31,686 bases of DNA, from assembly GCA_964603155.1 (NCBI GenBank), contig CAZRTZ010000033.1, positions 1 to 31,686 on the forward strand, in the 5' to 3' direction. This document shows, in pieces, positions 24,039 to 30,811 of this stretch. How positions within the stretch are numbered: position 1 is the first letter of the stretch; every line of letters starts with the position of its first letter. Below the pieces are notes generated by a model that did not search any database, was not told where the DNA came from, and was given only the letters and a program-made list of their open reading frames with translations. The DNA comes from VAUL01 sp964603155 (GTDB taxonomy: Bacteria; Desulfobacterota; Desulfuromonadia; Desulfuromonadales; BM103). The position numbers and the translations under genes are program-made.

Positions 24039-24091
24039 CGTGATCGGTGATCCGTTTTTCGTGATCCGTAGGGGCGCACGGCCGTACGCCC
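24039..24091. repeat. Repeat-bearing gap between the two permease genes
   Basis: Two nearby copies of gtgatccg-type sequence (24046-24068) are followed by a near-perfect palindrome, gggcgcacggccgtacgccc (about 24072-24091, one mismatched pair). The palindrome shares the taggggcg core with the perfect palindrome at 31657-31684. This looks like a dispersed intergenic repeat that has entered an operon. Confidence 0.6.
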
Positions 24092-24110
24092 GAAGCTCCG
24101 GCCGGCACCA

Positions 24111-25346
24111 ATGATGGACGATCTCAGCTACGCCTGGCGCAGCCTGTGGCGCAACCGCCGCCGCACCCTGATCACCCTGACGGCGATCGCCCTGAGCATC
24201 ATGCTGGTACAGGCTTTCCACAACCTCTCCGTCGGTACCTACGCCCAGATGATCGACTCGGGCGTGCGGGCCGGCTCCGGGCATCTGGCCATCTACCGGG
24301 ACGGCTATCTGGCCGGCCGCGAGGAGCAGCTCAGCTTCACCCCCGGCAATCTGGCCGCACAGATTGCCGCATTTGACGGGGTCGGGGCCGTGCTGCCGCG
24401 CCTCTACCTGCCGGCCCTGGCCCAATCGAGCCATGACAGCCGCGGCATCCTGCTCATCGGCGTCGACCCGCAGGCCGAGCGGCGCGTCAATCCGTTCCTC
24501 AAGGAACTGGGCGCCGACGCCATGCTGCGCAATGCCGGCGGCCGCGACGCCATCGTCGGCCAGCGCCTGCTCGACGACCTGCAACTGGCCGTCGGCCGCA
24601 AACTGGTGGTCACGGCCCAACACCGCGACGGCACCCTGCACAGCGAACTGTTGCGCGTCCGCGGCGTGGTAGCCACCGGCATGAGCGAAATCGACGGCAC
24701 CCTGCTGATGGTCGGACTCGACCGTGCCGGGCAACTGGCCGGGATGGCCGGCGAAGTCCACGAACTCGCCGTGATCCTCGAGAAGGCCAGCGACGAGCGC
24801 CGCCTTGGTCCTTTAGTGAGCCGTCTGGCAGCGCAGCACCCCGGCATCAGCGCGGTCTCCTGGGGCGAGGCGATGCCGAATCTGGCCAATGCCATCAAGC
24901 TCGACTATGCCAGCCAGAAGTTCATCTTCGCCATCATCCTGCTGATCGTCACCATCGGCGTGGTCAACACCCTGCTCATGTCGGTCATGGAGCGCCTGCG
25001 CGAGTTCGGCGTGGTCCTGGCTCTGGGCAGTTCGCCGGGACGGCTGCGCCGGCTGGTGATCATGGAGGCCCTTCTGCTGGGAGTTGTGGCGGCACTGGCC
25101 GGTTGCCTGCTCGGAACGCTGGCCACCTGGTACCTGGTCGAAGTCGGCATCAATCTGCAGGCGTTCATCCCCGAAACCCTGGAGTTCGGCGGGGTGGTCT
25201 TCGACCCGGTGCTGCGCGCCGCCTGGGACCTGGCCTGGATGGCCAAAATCACCGTCTACATCGTTGGGCTGACTCTGCTCGCCGCCGTTTACCCTGCGGT
25301 CAAGGCCGGGCGGATCATGCCGATCGAGGCGATGCGACATCATTAG
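24111..25346 (+). CDS. FtsX/LolE-type ABC transporter permease 2
   Basis: 411 residues with the same architecture as permease 1: SLWRNRRRTLITLTAIALSIMLVQAF at the N-terminus, a periplasmic domain to about 265, then three helices with the coupling motif MERLREFGVVLALGSS and a terminal KAGRIMPIEAMRHH. It is clearly paralogous to its neighbour but diverged, as LolC and LolE are, which suggests a heterodimeric permease. It is followed after 38 bases (including two ggttga repeats and AAGGAGAGAGG) by the ATPase gene. Confidence 0.9.
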   Translation: MMDDLSYAWRSLWRNRRRTLITLTAIALSIMLVQAFHNLSVGTYAQMIDSGVRAGSGHLAIYRDGYLAGREEQLSFTPGNLAAQIAAFDGVGAVLPRLYLPALAQSSHDSRGILLIGVDPQAERRVNPFLKELGADAMLRNAGGRDAIVGQRLLDDLQLAVGRKLVVTAQHRDGTLHSELLRVRGVVATGMSEIDGTLLMVGLDRAGQLAGMAGEVHELAVILEKASDERRLGPLVSRLAAQHPGISAVSWGEAMPNLANAIKLDYASQKFIFAIILLIVTIGVVNTLLMSVMERLREFGVVLALGSSPGRLRRLVIMEALLLGVVAALAGCLLGTLATWYLVEVGINLQAFIPETLEFGGVVFDPVLRAAWDLAWMAKITVYIVGLTLLAAVYPAVKAGRIMPIEAMRHH

Positions 25347-25351
25347 GGGCA

Positions 25352-25364
25352 GGTTGAGGTTGAG
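25352..25364. repeat. Tandem hexamer repeat (ggttga)x2
   Basis: Two copies of ggttga plus g, in the gap between permease 2 and the ATPase gene. Same unit as the five-copy tract at 1173-1203, again sitting just before a Shine-Dalgarno. Confidence 0.7.
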
Positions 25365-25384
25365 ACTGCGGTTAAGGAGAGAGG

Positions 25385-26074
25385 ATGGAGCTGATTCGCC
25401 TGTCGAGTGTCTATAAAACCTACCGTCACGGCAGTCTGGAGGTGCCGGCGCTGACGAATGTCACTTTAACCATCGCGGCCGGGGAATTTACCGTGCTGGC
25501 CGGCCCGTCGGGGAGCGGCAAGACCACGGTGCTCAACCTGGTCGGCGGCCTCGACCGGCCAAGTTCAGGCCGCATCATGGTCGGTGCTCTCGACCTCGGC
25601 AGCGCTTCCGCCGCCAACCTCTCCGACTACCGCCTGAAACGGGTCGGCTTCATCTTCCAGTCCTACAACCTGATCCCCGTCCTCACCGCCGCCGAAAACG
25701 CCGAATTCACCCTGATGCTGCAGGGCGTGCCCCGTCCGCAGCGCCGCGAGCGCGTGCGCGAAATGTTCCACGACCTGGGGATCACCGGCCTTGAGGAACG
25801 CAAACCGGCGGAACTGTCCGGTGGCCAGCAACAGCGCGTGGCCATTGCCCGCGCCCTGGCCGCCGAACCGGCGGTGGTTCTGGCCGACGAACCGACCGCC
25901 AACCTCGATTCAAGCACCGCCGAAGAACTCCTCGACCAGATGCGCCATCTCAACGAGCGCCACGGCGTGACCTTCCTTTTCAGCTCGCACGACGACCGGG
26001 TCATTGCCCGCGCCCGGCGCGTGGTCCGCCTCGCCGACGGCCGACTGGTCGACGATTCCGGGAGTCGCTCTTGA
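25385..26074 (+). CDS. LolD/MacB-type ABC transporter ATP-binding protein
   Basis: 229 residues: Walker A GPSGSGKT (40-47), Q-loop FIFQSYNLIPVLTAAEN (89-105), signature LSGGQQQ (144-150), Walker B VVLADEPTANLD (164-175) and H-loop SHD (201-203). The sequence pattern is that of LolD, FtsE and MacB partners of FtsX-type permeases. AAGGAGAGAGG precedes the ATG directly. It should energise the two upstream permeases. Its stop overlaps the TTG start of the barrel gene, so production of ATPase and outer-membrane component is coupled. Confidence 0.92.
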   Translation: MELIRLSSVYKTYRHGSLEVPALTNVTLTIAAGEFTVLAGPSGSGKTTVLNLVGGLDRPSSGRIMVGALDLGSASAANLSDYRLKRVGFIFQSYNLIPVLTAAENAEFTLMLQGVPRPQRRERVREMFHDLGITGLEERKPAELSGGQQQRVAIARALAAEPAVVLADEPTANLDSSTAEELLDQMRHLNERHGVTFLFSSHDDRVIARARRVVRLADGRLVDDSGSRS

Positions 26075-27285
26075 GCAGCGCCCGCCTTCTGTTCCTGTCA
26101 TTTGCCGCCCTGCTGCTCGCCACCGGAGTGGCACGGGGCGAGCGAGCGGCCGACTCTTCCTGGGGCGGCTCGCTGCGCTCCCTCAACCTGGCCGGAGCCG
26201 ATGCACCGGCCGACCTGTTCCCCGAATACCGGTTGAGCAGCACCCGTCTGCGCCTGGAACATCGTGGACCGGTGGCGCAAGACTGGCATAGCGAAGCCGC
26301 CCTCGACTGGCAACTGCTCGGCACCGACCCGGCCGGCATCGTCCCTCTCACCGGCGACGGCGTCAACCGCCGCTTCGATCTCGACCACTCCTGGCGACAC
26401 GACGATGGCTGGGCCAGCCGTCTGCAGGTCGACCGTCTCAACCTGAACTGGTCCGCCGGTCGTCTCGATACAACTGTCGGCCGCCAGGCGATCGGTTTTG
26501 GCCGGATCGTCATCGCCTCGCCACTCGACATCATCGCCCCCTTCCCGCCGGAGGCTATCGACACCGAAATCCGCCCCGGCGTCGATGCCCTGCGCAGCAC
26601 GCTGCACTACGGGCAGGATGGGCAAATCGGCGCGGTGGCGGTGTTCGGCGACGAAAAACGGCACAACTCCTATCTGCTGACGTGGACCGACAACCATGCC
26701 GGAATCGATCTCTTGGGGTTGGGCGGGGAACTGCGTTCGCGGCCGGTCCTCGGCCTGGGAGTGGCGGGCAGCCTCGGCACCCTTGGCCTCAAGGCGGAAG
26801 CGACCGGTTATCACGGCACCCGCGTCGGCGAACCCGATGGTGACCGCGACCGGTATTTCGCCATCGCCGCCCTGGAAGGCTGGTATCGCTTCCCTAACGG
26901 TCTGACCCTGCTGATTGAGTACCTTTACAACGGCCCGGGCTCCGACAATCCAGCCGACTACCCCCTGGTGGCGGCCGCAGCGCCGGCGCGCGAAGGGCTC
27001 GCCACCCTGCTCGGCCGCAACTATCTGCTCGCTGCCCCAAGCATCGAACTCCATCCGCTGCTGACCATGAACGGTCTGCTCATCTGGAACCTCGGCGACG
27101 ATTCGTTCCTCGTGCGCCCGTCTCTGGTCATCAGCCTGGCCGACAATCTCTCCCTGGAACTGTTCTGGACGGCAAACCAGGGACAGCCCCCGCAACATCG
27201 GTCGCCGTCGTTGCCGCCGCTTCTTCGCAGCGAGTTCGGTAGCCGCGGGGACAGCGGCGGTTTTTTCCTGACCTGGTATTTCTGA
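26071..27285 (+). CDS. Predicted outer-membrane beta-barrel protein of the LolA/ABC operon
   Basis: 404 residues with a signal peptide (LLFLSFAALLLATGVARG) and a mature part of alternating amphipathic strands rich in Tyr, Trp, Arg and Asp (for example LEGWYRFPNGLTLLIEYLYN), ending in the C-terminal Phe typical of Bam substrates (FFLTWYF). It starts with TTG in a TTGA overlap with the ATPase stop, with GGGAG upstream. I do not recognise a named family. It looks like a porin-like or alginate-export-like barrel. Its place at the end of the cluster suggests that it is the outer-membrane receiver or exit of the exported cargo. Confidence 0.82.
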   Translation: MSSARLLFLSFAALLLATGVARGERAADSSWGGSLRSLNLAGADAPADLFPEYRLSSTRLRLEHRGPVAQDWHSEAALDWQLLGTDPAGIVPLTGDGVNRRFDLDHSWRHDDGWASRLQVDRLNLNWSAGRLDTTVGRQAIGFGRIVIASPLDIIAPFPPEAIDTEIRPGVDALRSTLHYGQDGQIGAVAVFGDEKRHNSYLLTWTDNHAGIDLLGLGGELRSRPVLGLGVAGSLGTLGLKAEATGYHGTRVGEPDGDRDRYFAIAALEGWYRFPNGLTLLIEYLYNGPGSDNPADYPLVAAAAPAREGLATLLGRNYLLAAPSIELHPLLTMNGLLIWNLGDDSFLVRPSLVISLADNLSLELFWTANQGQPPQHRSPSLPPLLRSEFGSRGDSGGFFLTWYF

Positions 27286-27338
27286 CCGACTCAGGAAAAT
27301 CACATTTGAAAAATCTTTTTTCAGGAGTTGTCATGCCC

Positions 27339-27367
27339 TTGAAGTTTGGTATTATGCAACGTATTAG
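27339..27367 (+). promoter_or_regulatory. Candidate sigma-70 promoter of the OmpA-family gene
   Basis: TTGAAG (27339-27344) and TATTAG (27362-27367), 17 bases apart, 46 bases before the OmpA start codon. The surrounding 128-base gap is distinctly AT-rich compared with the rest of the window, as expected for a strong promoter. Each hexamer matches the consensus at 4 of 6 positions. Confidence 0.45.
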
Positions 27368-27413
27368 ATATGACTAGATAAAGTTGCCCATTCACCTTGC
27401 GGAGGATTTAACA

Positions 27414-28547
27414 ATGAAACAAACGTTGAAACTATTACTGGCTGTCACCTCTGTGTTGCTCCTGCTCGTGCCATCATCGGTTCTGGCCGGTCAGCGCGAA
27501 GGTGCCTTCTCCCTCTCCCCGATGGTCGGCTACCATGTCTTCGAGGGCGATCAAAAAACCGATGACGCCATGAGCTACGGGCTGGCCGCCGGCTACAATC
27601 TCACCAAGAACTGGGCAATCGAATTCGACCTGCGCTACACGCCGACCGAAACCGATTTCGATGCCGGCGAAAACTTTGATGTCGATATCTGGACGGGGAG
27701 CATGAACGCCCTCTACCACTTCAACCCCGACGGGGCCTTCGTCCCCTACTTGGCCGCCGGTTTTGGCGGCATGGCTTTCGATGCCGATGACAATGCAATC
27801 AACCACAGAGGCGACGATGGTTATGATTTCGACTTCATGCTCAATGCCGGGGCCGGCTTCAAGTACTTCTTCACCGACGACCTGGCGCTGCGCGTCGATG
27901 CCCGCTACGTCGCCGATCTTCACTCCGACCGCCGCTATGATCAAATGCCGGGGAGCGACGACCCTGATCACAACCTGATCGCCATGGCCGGCCTTTACTG
28001 GCAGTTCGGCGGCCCGCCGCCGGCCCCTGCCCCGCCGGCCGACAGCGACATGGACGGCGTTCCCGACAGTCGCGACAAGTGCCCCGGCACCCCGCTCGGC
28101 ACCGCCGTCGACGCCGTCGGCTGCCCGCCGGCACCGCCCAAGCCCGCCCCGGCGCCGGCCCCGAAACCGGCTCCCGCGCCGGTGGTGGTTCCTCCTCCGG
28201 TCCCGGTCCAGAAGGAGATCATTACCTTCAACCTGCTGTTCGGCTTCGATAAATACCAGATCACCGACGACATGATCCCGGTCCTCGAACAGGCCAAGAA
28301 GATTCTGCAGGAGGACAAGAACGCCAGCTTCGAGGTCATGGGGCACACCTGCTCGATGGGTTCCGATGCCTATAATCAGAAACTCTCCGAGCGGCGCGCC
28401 AACTCGGTGAAGAGCTGGCTGGTCAGCAACGGCATCGCTGCCGATCGGCTCAACGCCGTCGGTTATGGCGAGACCAAGCCGAAGTACGACAACAGCACCG
28501 AGGAAAGCCGCAAACTCAACCGGCGCGTCGAGATCACCACCAAGTAA
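27414..28547 (+). CDS. OmpA-family outer-membrane protein with TSP3-like linker
   Basis: 377 residues from the ATG at 27414, which has GCGGAGG eight bases upstream; an earlier TTG at 27384 lacks one. Signal peptide MKQTLKLLLAVTSVLLLLVPSSVLA, then an eight-strand OmpA-type barrel (about 26-200), one thrombospondin-3-like calcium motif (DSDMDGVPDSRDKCPGT), a Pro/Ala-rich linker, and a C-terminal OmpA peptidoglycan-binding domain (LSERRANSVKSWLVSNGI, then VGYGETKP and LNRRVEI). In the binding loop the usual GHTD is GHTC, so the aspartate that contacts diaminopimelate in well-studied OmpA domains is replaced by Cys, while the partner Arg is kept. The role is linking the outer membrane to peptidoglycan. 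It has its own promoter and a strong terminator. Confidence 0.92.
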   Translation: MKQTLKLLLAVTSVLLLLVPSSVLAGQREGAFSLSPMVGYHVFEGDQKTDDAMSYGLAAGYNLTKNWAIEFDLRYTPTETDFDAGENFDVDIWTGSMNALYHFNPDGAFVPYLAAGFGGMAFDADDNAINHRGDDGYDFDFMLNAGAGFKYFFTDDLALRVDARYVADLHSDRRYDQMPGSDDPDHNLIAMAGLYWQFGGPPPAPAPPADSDMDGVPDSRDKCPGTPLGTAVDAVGCPPAPPKPAPAPAPKPAPAPVVVPPPVPVQKEIITFNLLFGFDKYQITDDMIPVLEQAKKILQEDKNASFEVMGHTCSMGSDAYNQKLSERRANSVKSWLVSNGIAADRLNAVGYGETKPKYDNSTEESRKLNRRVEITTK

Positions 28548-28571
28548 TCCGGCAAGCCTTTTCAGAACCAC

Positions 28572-28608
28572 GCGGGGCCGACACATTTGTGTCGGCCCCG
28601 CAGTTTTT
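28572..28608 (+). terminator. Strong Rho-independent terminator after the OmpA-family gene
   Basis: Perfect 14-bp stem gcggggccgacaca (28572-28585) / tgtgtcggccccgc (28588-28601), then agttttt. It starts 24 bases after the stop codon. The fully paired arms leave only two bases between them, so the real loop is a few bases larger. Confidence 0.93.
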
Positions 28609-28626
28609 CAAGCCAATTCAGTTCAG

Positions 28627-29226
28627 CTATTTTCGCTCCACGACCAGCAACCCTGGCGCCTCCGCAACGTTGGCCACACCGATACGTAGCACCTGCCACT
28701 GTCCGGCCGGCAAAGCGGAGAGTAAACGCTCGACGCCGGCTGCCTCATCCGCTCCGCCGGGATGCCCCGGATAGATCACCACCGCCAGCCGCCCTCCGCT
28801 GCACAGCAGCTCCAGCGTACCTTGCAGCGCGCGACGGGTCGTTTCCGGCAGGGTAATCAGTCCGGGATCGCCGCCCGGAAGCCAGCCGAGATTGGCCACG
28901 GCGGCACGCACGGGCATGGTGACGTAGCTTCGCAACGAGGAATGGCAGGCCTGTACCAAGTAGATCCCCGGCACAGGGGGGATCTCACCCTCCCGCTCCC
29001 AATTGGTGACAGCATACCCCTCATTTTTCAAGGAGAAGGCGGTCTGTTCGAGGGCTGGCTGCTGCACATCGAAGGCGATGACCTGGCCGCTCACACCGAC
29101 AGCCCCGGCCAGCAGCAGCGTATCGCGCCCTTGGCCCGCGGTGAGATCAACGGCCAAATCACCCGGCCGCAGTACTTCGCTCAGCAATTGATGGCACCAA
29201 GGGACAATGCGGGTGAGGGTGGACAT
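28627..29226 (-). CDS. mnmM: Class I SAM-dependent methyltransferase, MnmM/YtqB type
   Basis: 199 residues with SAM motif I DLTAGQGRDTLLLA (27-40), acidic D53 in IAFDVQQ, and the family-specific ANLGWLPGGD (111-120) and IYPGHPGG (151-158) followed by E161. This pattern is that of the former rRNA methylase family PF06962, whose Bacillus member YtqB is now known as MnmM. It methylates nm5s2U at the wobble position of certain tRNAs, giving mnm5s2U. Assignment rests on motif recall, and the substrate is inferred. The ATG at 29226 has no visible Shine-Dalgarno. It lies downstream of the TerB-like gene on the same strand, with a 160-base repeat-containing gap. Confidence 0.85.
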   Translation of the reverse strand: MSTLTRIVPWCHQLLSEVLRPGDLAVDLTAGQGRDTLLLAGAVGVSGQVIAFDVQQPALEQTAFSLKNEGYAVTNWEREGEIPPVPGIYLVQACHSSLRSYVTMPVRAAVANLGWLPGGDPGLITLPETTRRALQGTLELLCSGGRLAVVIYPGHPGGADEAAGVERLLSALPAGQWQVLRIGVANVAEAPGLLVVERK

Positions 29227-29299
29227 CGTGGAGTTTTCGTTTGCGAAAGTTCGTGGCGTTGACTTGTTGATTTGCGCTGAGTGCTTTGAATGGGTTCCT

Positions 29300-29395
29300 T
29301 CAGTGCTGTTGAAGCGTCAGGGAGGTCAGACCCTTTCAACATTTAACAGCGCAGCGTTCAACGGGCCGCAGGCCCAATTCAACAGCTCAACGGTT
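29300..29395. repeat. Cluster of GTTGAA/TTCAAC/CTCAAC repeats between terB-like and mnmM genes
   Basis: Within about 95 bases the motifs gttgaa, ttcaac (three times), ttaaca and ctcaac recur, together with a small gggcc-type hairpin (gggccgcaggccc, 29359-29371). It resembles the GTTGA-type elements at 607-668 and 17792-17847 in composition but not in exact order. No coding potential seen. Confidence 0.4.
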
Positions 29396-29836
29396 TTCAT
29401 CCAGCACCCGAACCTTGCACCCGATCGCCTCCTTGTGGGAAAGACGCAACAGGGTAGCCAGCTGGCGAGCAAGGGCATCCTCGAATTTGTCGAGCGTGCC
29501 GTCGGCGTAGATGACCCGCCAGACACCCTCCATGACGGCCAGCTTCTCTTCCAGGGAGAAATGGGCATTGATCTCGCGGGCGAATTGAAACAGGTCGGTG
29601 CTGTTTTGCTGATGGTCGCGGGCAAACTCCACGAGTTCCGCAATGATGTCGGCGGGGAGGCGGAACATCCCCGCCAGCAGATCGTGCACGATCCTGGCTT
29701 CCGCTGCCTGATAATGGCCGTCGCTGTGGGCCACCTCCAGAAGCAGGGCACAGGTTGCCACCTGCACCCGGGTGAATTTATCACCGTTATTGTCCAAACG
29801 ATCGCTTTGCAGCAGGCTGAGAATTTTGTTAAGCAT
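29387..29836 (-). CDS. TerB-like cytoplasmic protein
   Basis: 149 residues from the ATG at 29836 (MLNKILSLLQSD) with AAGG seven bases upstream; a TTG at 29851 would add five residues. All-helical, with the TerB-like duplicated pattern hydrophobic-DG-x4-E: LLLEVAHSDGHYQAAEARIVHDLL and VIYADGTLDKFEDALARQLATLL. TerB-like domains bind divalent metal and occur in tellurite-resistance and stress systems, but single-gene members such as this have no settled function. No other ter gene is nearby. The 195-base gap upstream carries a CGCGGAGACGC inverted-repeat element. Confidence 0.85.
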   Translation of the reverse strand: MLNKILSLLQSDRLDNNGDKFTRVQVATCALLLEVAHSDGHYQAAEARIVHDLLAGMFRLPADIIAELVEFARDHQQNSTDLFQFAREINAHFSLEEKLAVMEGVWRVIYADGTLDKFEDALARQLATLLRLSHKEAIGCKVRVLDENR

Positions 29837-29856
29837 CGAAAACCTTTCCAACAGTT

Positions 29857-30015
29857 TTAACGCGGAGACGCGGAGACGCAGAGAAGATCAAGCCGGTCGT
29901 TGACGTGGTTCAAAAAAAATCCCTGTTCTTTGCAAGCCACGAAAATCTTGCGAAATCCATATAATATGCAGGAGCTATGAAGCGGTTTTCAGTGCCTCCG
30001 CGCCTCCGCGTTTAA
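29857..30015. repeat. CGCGGAGACGC inverted-repeat intergenic element
   Basis: The left end tttaacgcggagacgcggag (29857-29876), followed by acgcagaga, is matched at the right end by tgcctccgcgcctccgcg (29993-30010), followed by tttaa. The two ends are inverted copies of the same short unit and enclose about 110 bases of AT-richer sequence. Similar CGCGGAGACGC intergenic repeats are common in several bacterial phyla. There is no open frame, so it is a non-autonomous or REP-like element rather than an insertion sequence. The promoter of the TerB-like gene must lie within or beside it. Confidence 0.7.
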
Positions 30016-30031
30016 TCCATGTGTTCAGGGG

Positions 30032-30403
30032 TCAGAGTTGCCGCGCGACTATAATCCCCACCCACGCCGCCAACAGGCAAAGAATCACGTTCAGCAGCAC
30101 GTTGAAAAACGCCGCGCCGACGCTGCCGTTCTCGAGCAGACGCACGGTTTCGTAGGAAAAAGTCGAGAAGGTGGTGAACCCGCCGAGAAAACCGACCGCC
30201 AGGCCGACACGCAGGTTGCCGCCCAGAAACGGGTGGTGCAGGTCGCCCCCCATCAGCAGGCCGATCAGTAGTGAGCCGCCGACATTGACCGCCAGGGTAC
30301 CGAACGGAATCGGTCGCGCCACAAGCTGGTGAATCCAGCTCGACAGCCAGTAACGCGCCACGCAGCCGAATACGCCGCAGATGCCGACGTACAGTGTTTG
30401 CAT
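30032..30403 (-). CDS. crcB: Fluoride ion channel FluC/CrcB
   Basis: A 123-residue membrane protein with four helices and the complete FluC signature: GCVARYWLS, FGTLAVNVGGSLLIGLLMG with N40, and GFLGGFTTFSTFSYE (71-85) carrying the phenylalanines (F79, F82) that line the fluoride path. It works as a dual-topology dimer in the inner membrane and exports fluoride. The ATG at 30403 is three bases after the stop of a tiny lipoprotein gene, so the two form an operon. No fluoride riboswitch motif is visible in the leader. Confidence 0.94.
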   Translation of the reverse strand: MQTLYVGICGVFGCVARYWLSSWIHQLVARPIPFGTLAVNVGGSLLIGLLMGGDLHHPFLGGNLRVGLAVGFLGGFTTFSTFSYETVRLLENGSVGAAFFNVLLNVILCLLAAWVGIIVARQL

Positions 30404-30406
30404 CGT

Positions 30407-30547
30407 CTAGAAGTGCTGGTGGAAAATGGCGTCGACTTCGGCTCCGCAGGCCGGGCACAAGACCTTCGGTTTTTGATCTGCCGGAGTCGTGGTGCAGCCG
30501 GCCGAGAGAATCACCAGGGCGAAGAAAAGCAAGGACAGATAGCGCAT
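30407..30547 (-). CDS. Very small lipoprotein with CPAC and HQH motifs
   Basis: 46 residues from the ATG at 30547. MRYLSLLFFALVILSAGC is a textbook lipoprotein signal with lipobox LSAGC (Cys18), leaving a mature peptide of only about 29 residues. That peptide contains C31-P-A-C34 and a final HQHF, which together could form a small metal-binding knuckle. A longer open frame upstream (to 30631) would bury the signal peptide. It overlaps nothing and sits three bases before crcB. I do not know the family. The fit of the signal peptide and the tight spacing argue that it is real. Confidence 0.65.
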   Translation of the reverse strand: MRYLSLLFFALVILSAGCTTTPADQKPKVLCPACGAEVDAIFHQHF

Positions 30548-30667
30548 GACAGACCCTGTTCTTTTCACCATAGGGCACGCAGAGATCGCAGAATACAGCT
30601 GCCAACTGGATTGACCAGCCATGCGAAACAACTCTGCCTCCGCTATCCTTTAGGGTGAAAGTAAAAG

Positions 30668-30673
30668 ATTATA
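30668..30673 (-). promoter_or_regulatory. Possible -10 element for the lipoprotein-crcB operon
   Basis: A perfect TATAAT on the minus strand, about 120 bases before the lipoprotein ATG, in the divergent gap with rpoH. No good -35 is found at 16-18 bases, so this is only a suggestion. Confidence 0.25.
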
Positions 30674-30725
30674 GGTTCATTATCGGTGGCCAATTCGAGA
30701 CTGTCAACCGAGAAGCGCCACAGGG

Positions 30726-30754
30726 TTGTCAACGGAGACAGAGTTTGCTATAAA
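30726..30754 (+). promoter_or_regulatory. Sigma-70 promoter of rpoH
   Basis: TTGTCA (30726-30731) and TATAAA (30749-30754) with an exact 17-base spacer; each hexamer matches 5 of 6. Transcription would start near 30761, within the CIRCE operator, leaving a leader of about 50 bases to the ATG at 30812. Confidence 0.85.
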
Positions 30755-30787
30755 TGGTTGGCACTCCCTCACCACGAGTGCCAACCA
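30755..30787. promoter_or_regulatory. CIRCE element (HrcA operator) at the rpoH promoter
   Basis: TTGGCACTC (30758-30766), nine bases, GAGTGCCAA (30776-30784). The consensus is TTAGCACTC-N9-GAGTGCTAA, so there is one compensated change per arm and the dyad stays perfect. The arms extend to 12 bp (TGGTTGGCACTC / GAGTGCCAACCA). It covers the predicted transcription start directly after the -10, the usual place for HrcA repression, and also lies in the mRNA leader. Confidence 0.92.
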
Positions 30788-30811
30788 TACGATATAAAGA
30801 GACTTTTCCTG

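Noticed and set aside
30548..30725. Fluoride riboswitch before the lipoprotein-crcB operon
   Set aside because: The characteristic pseudoknot motif sequences are not visible on the minus strand.
30686..30811. N-terminal extension of rpoH
   Set aside because: The region contains the promoter and CIRCE operator; translation from 30686 would precede the transcription start.
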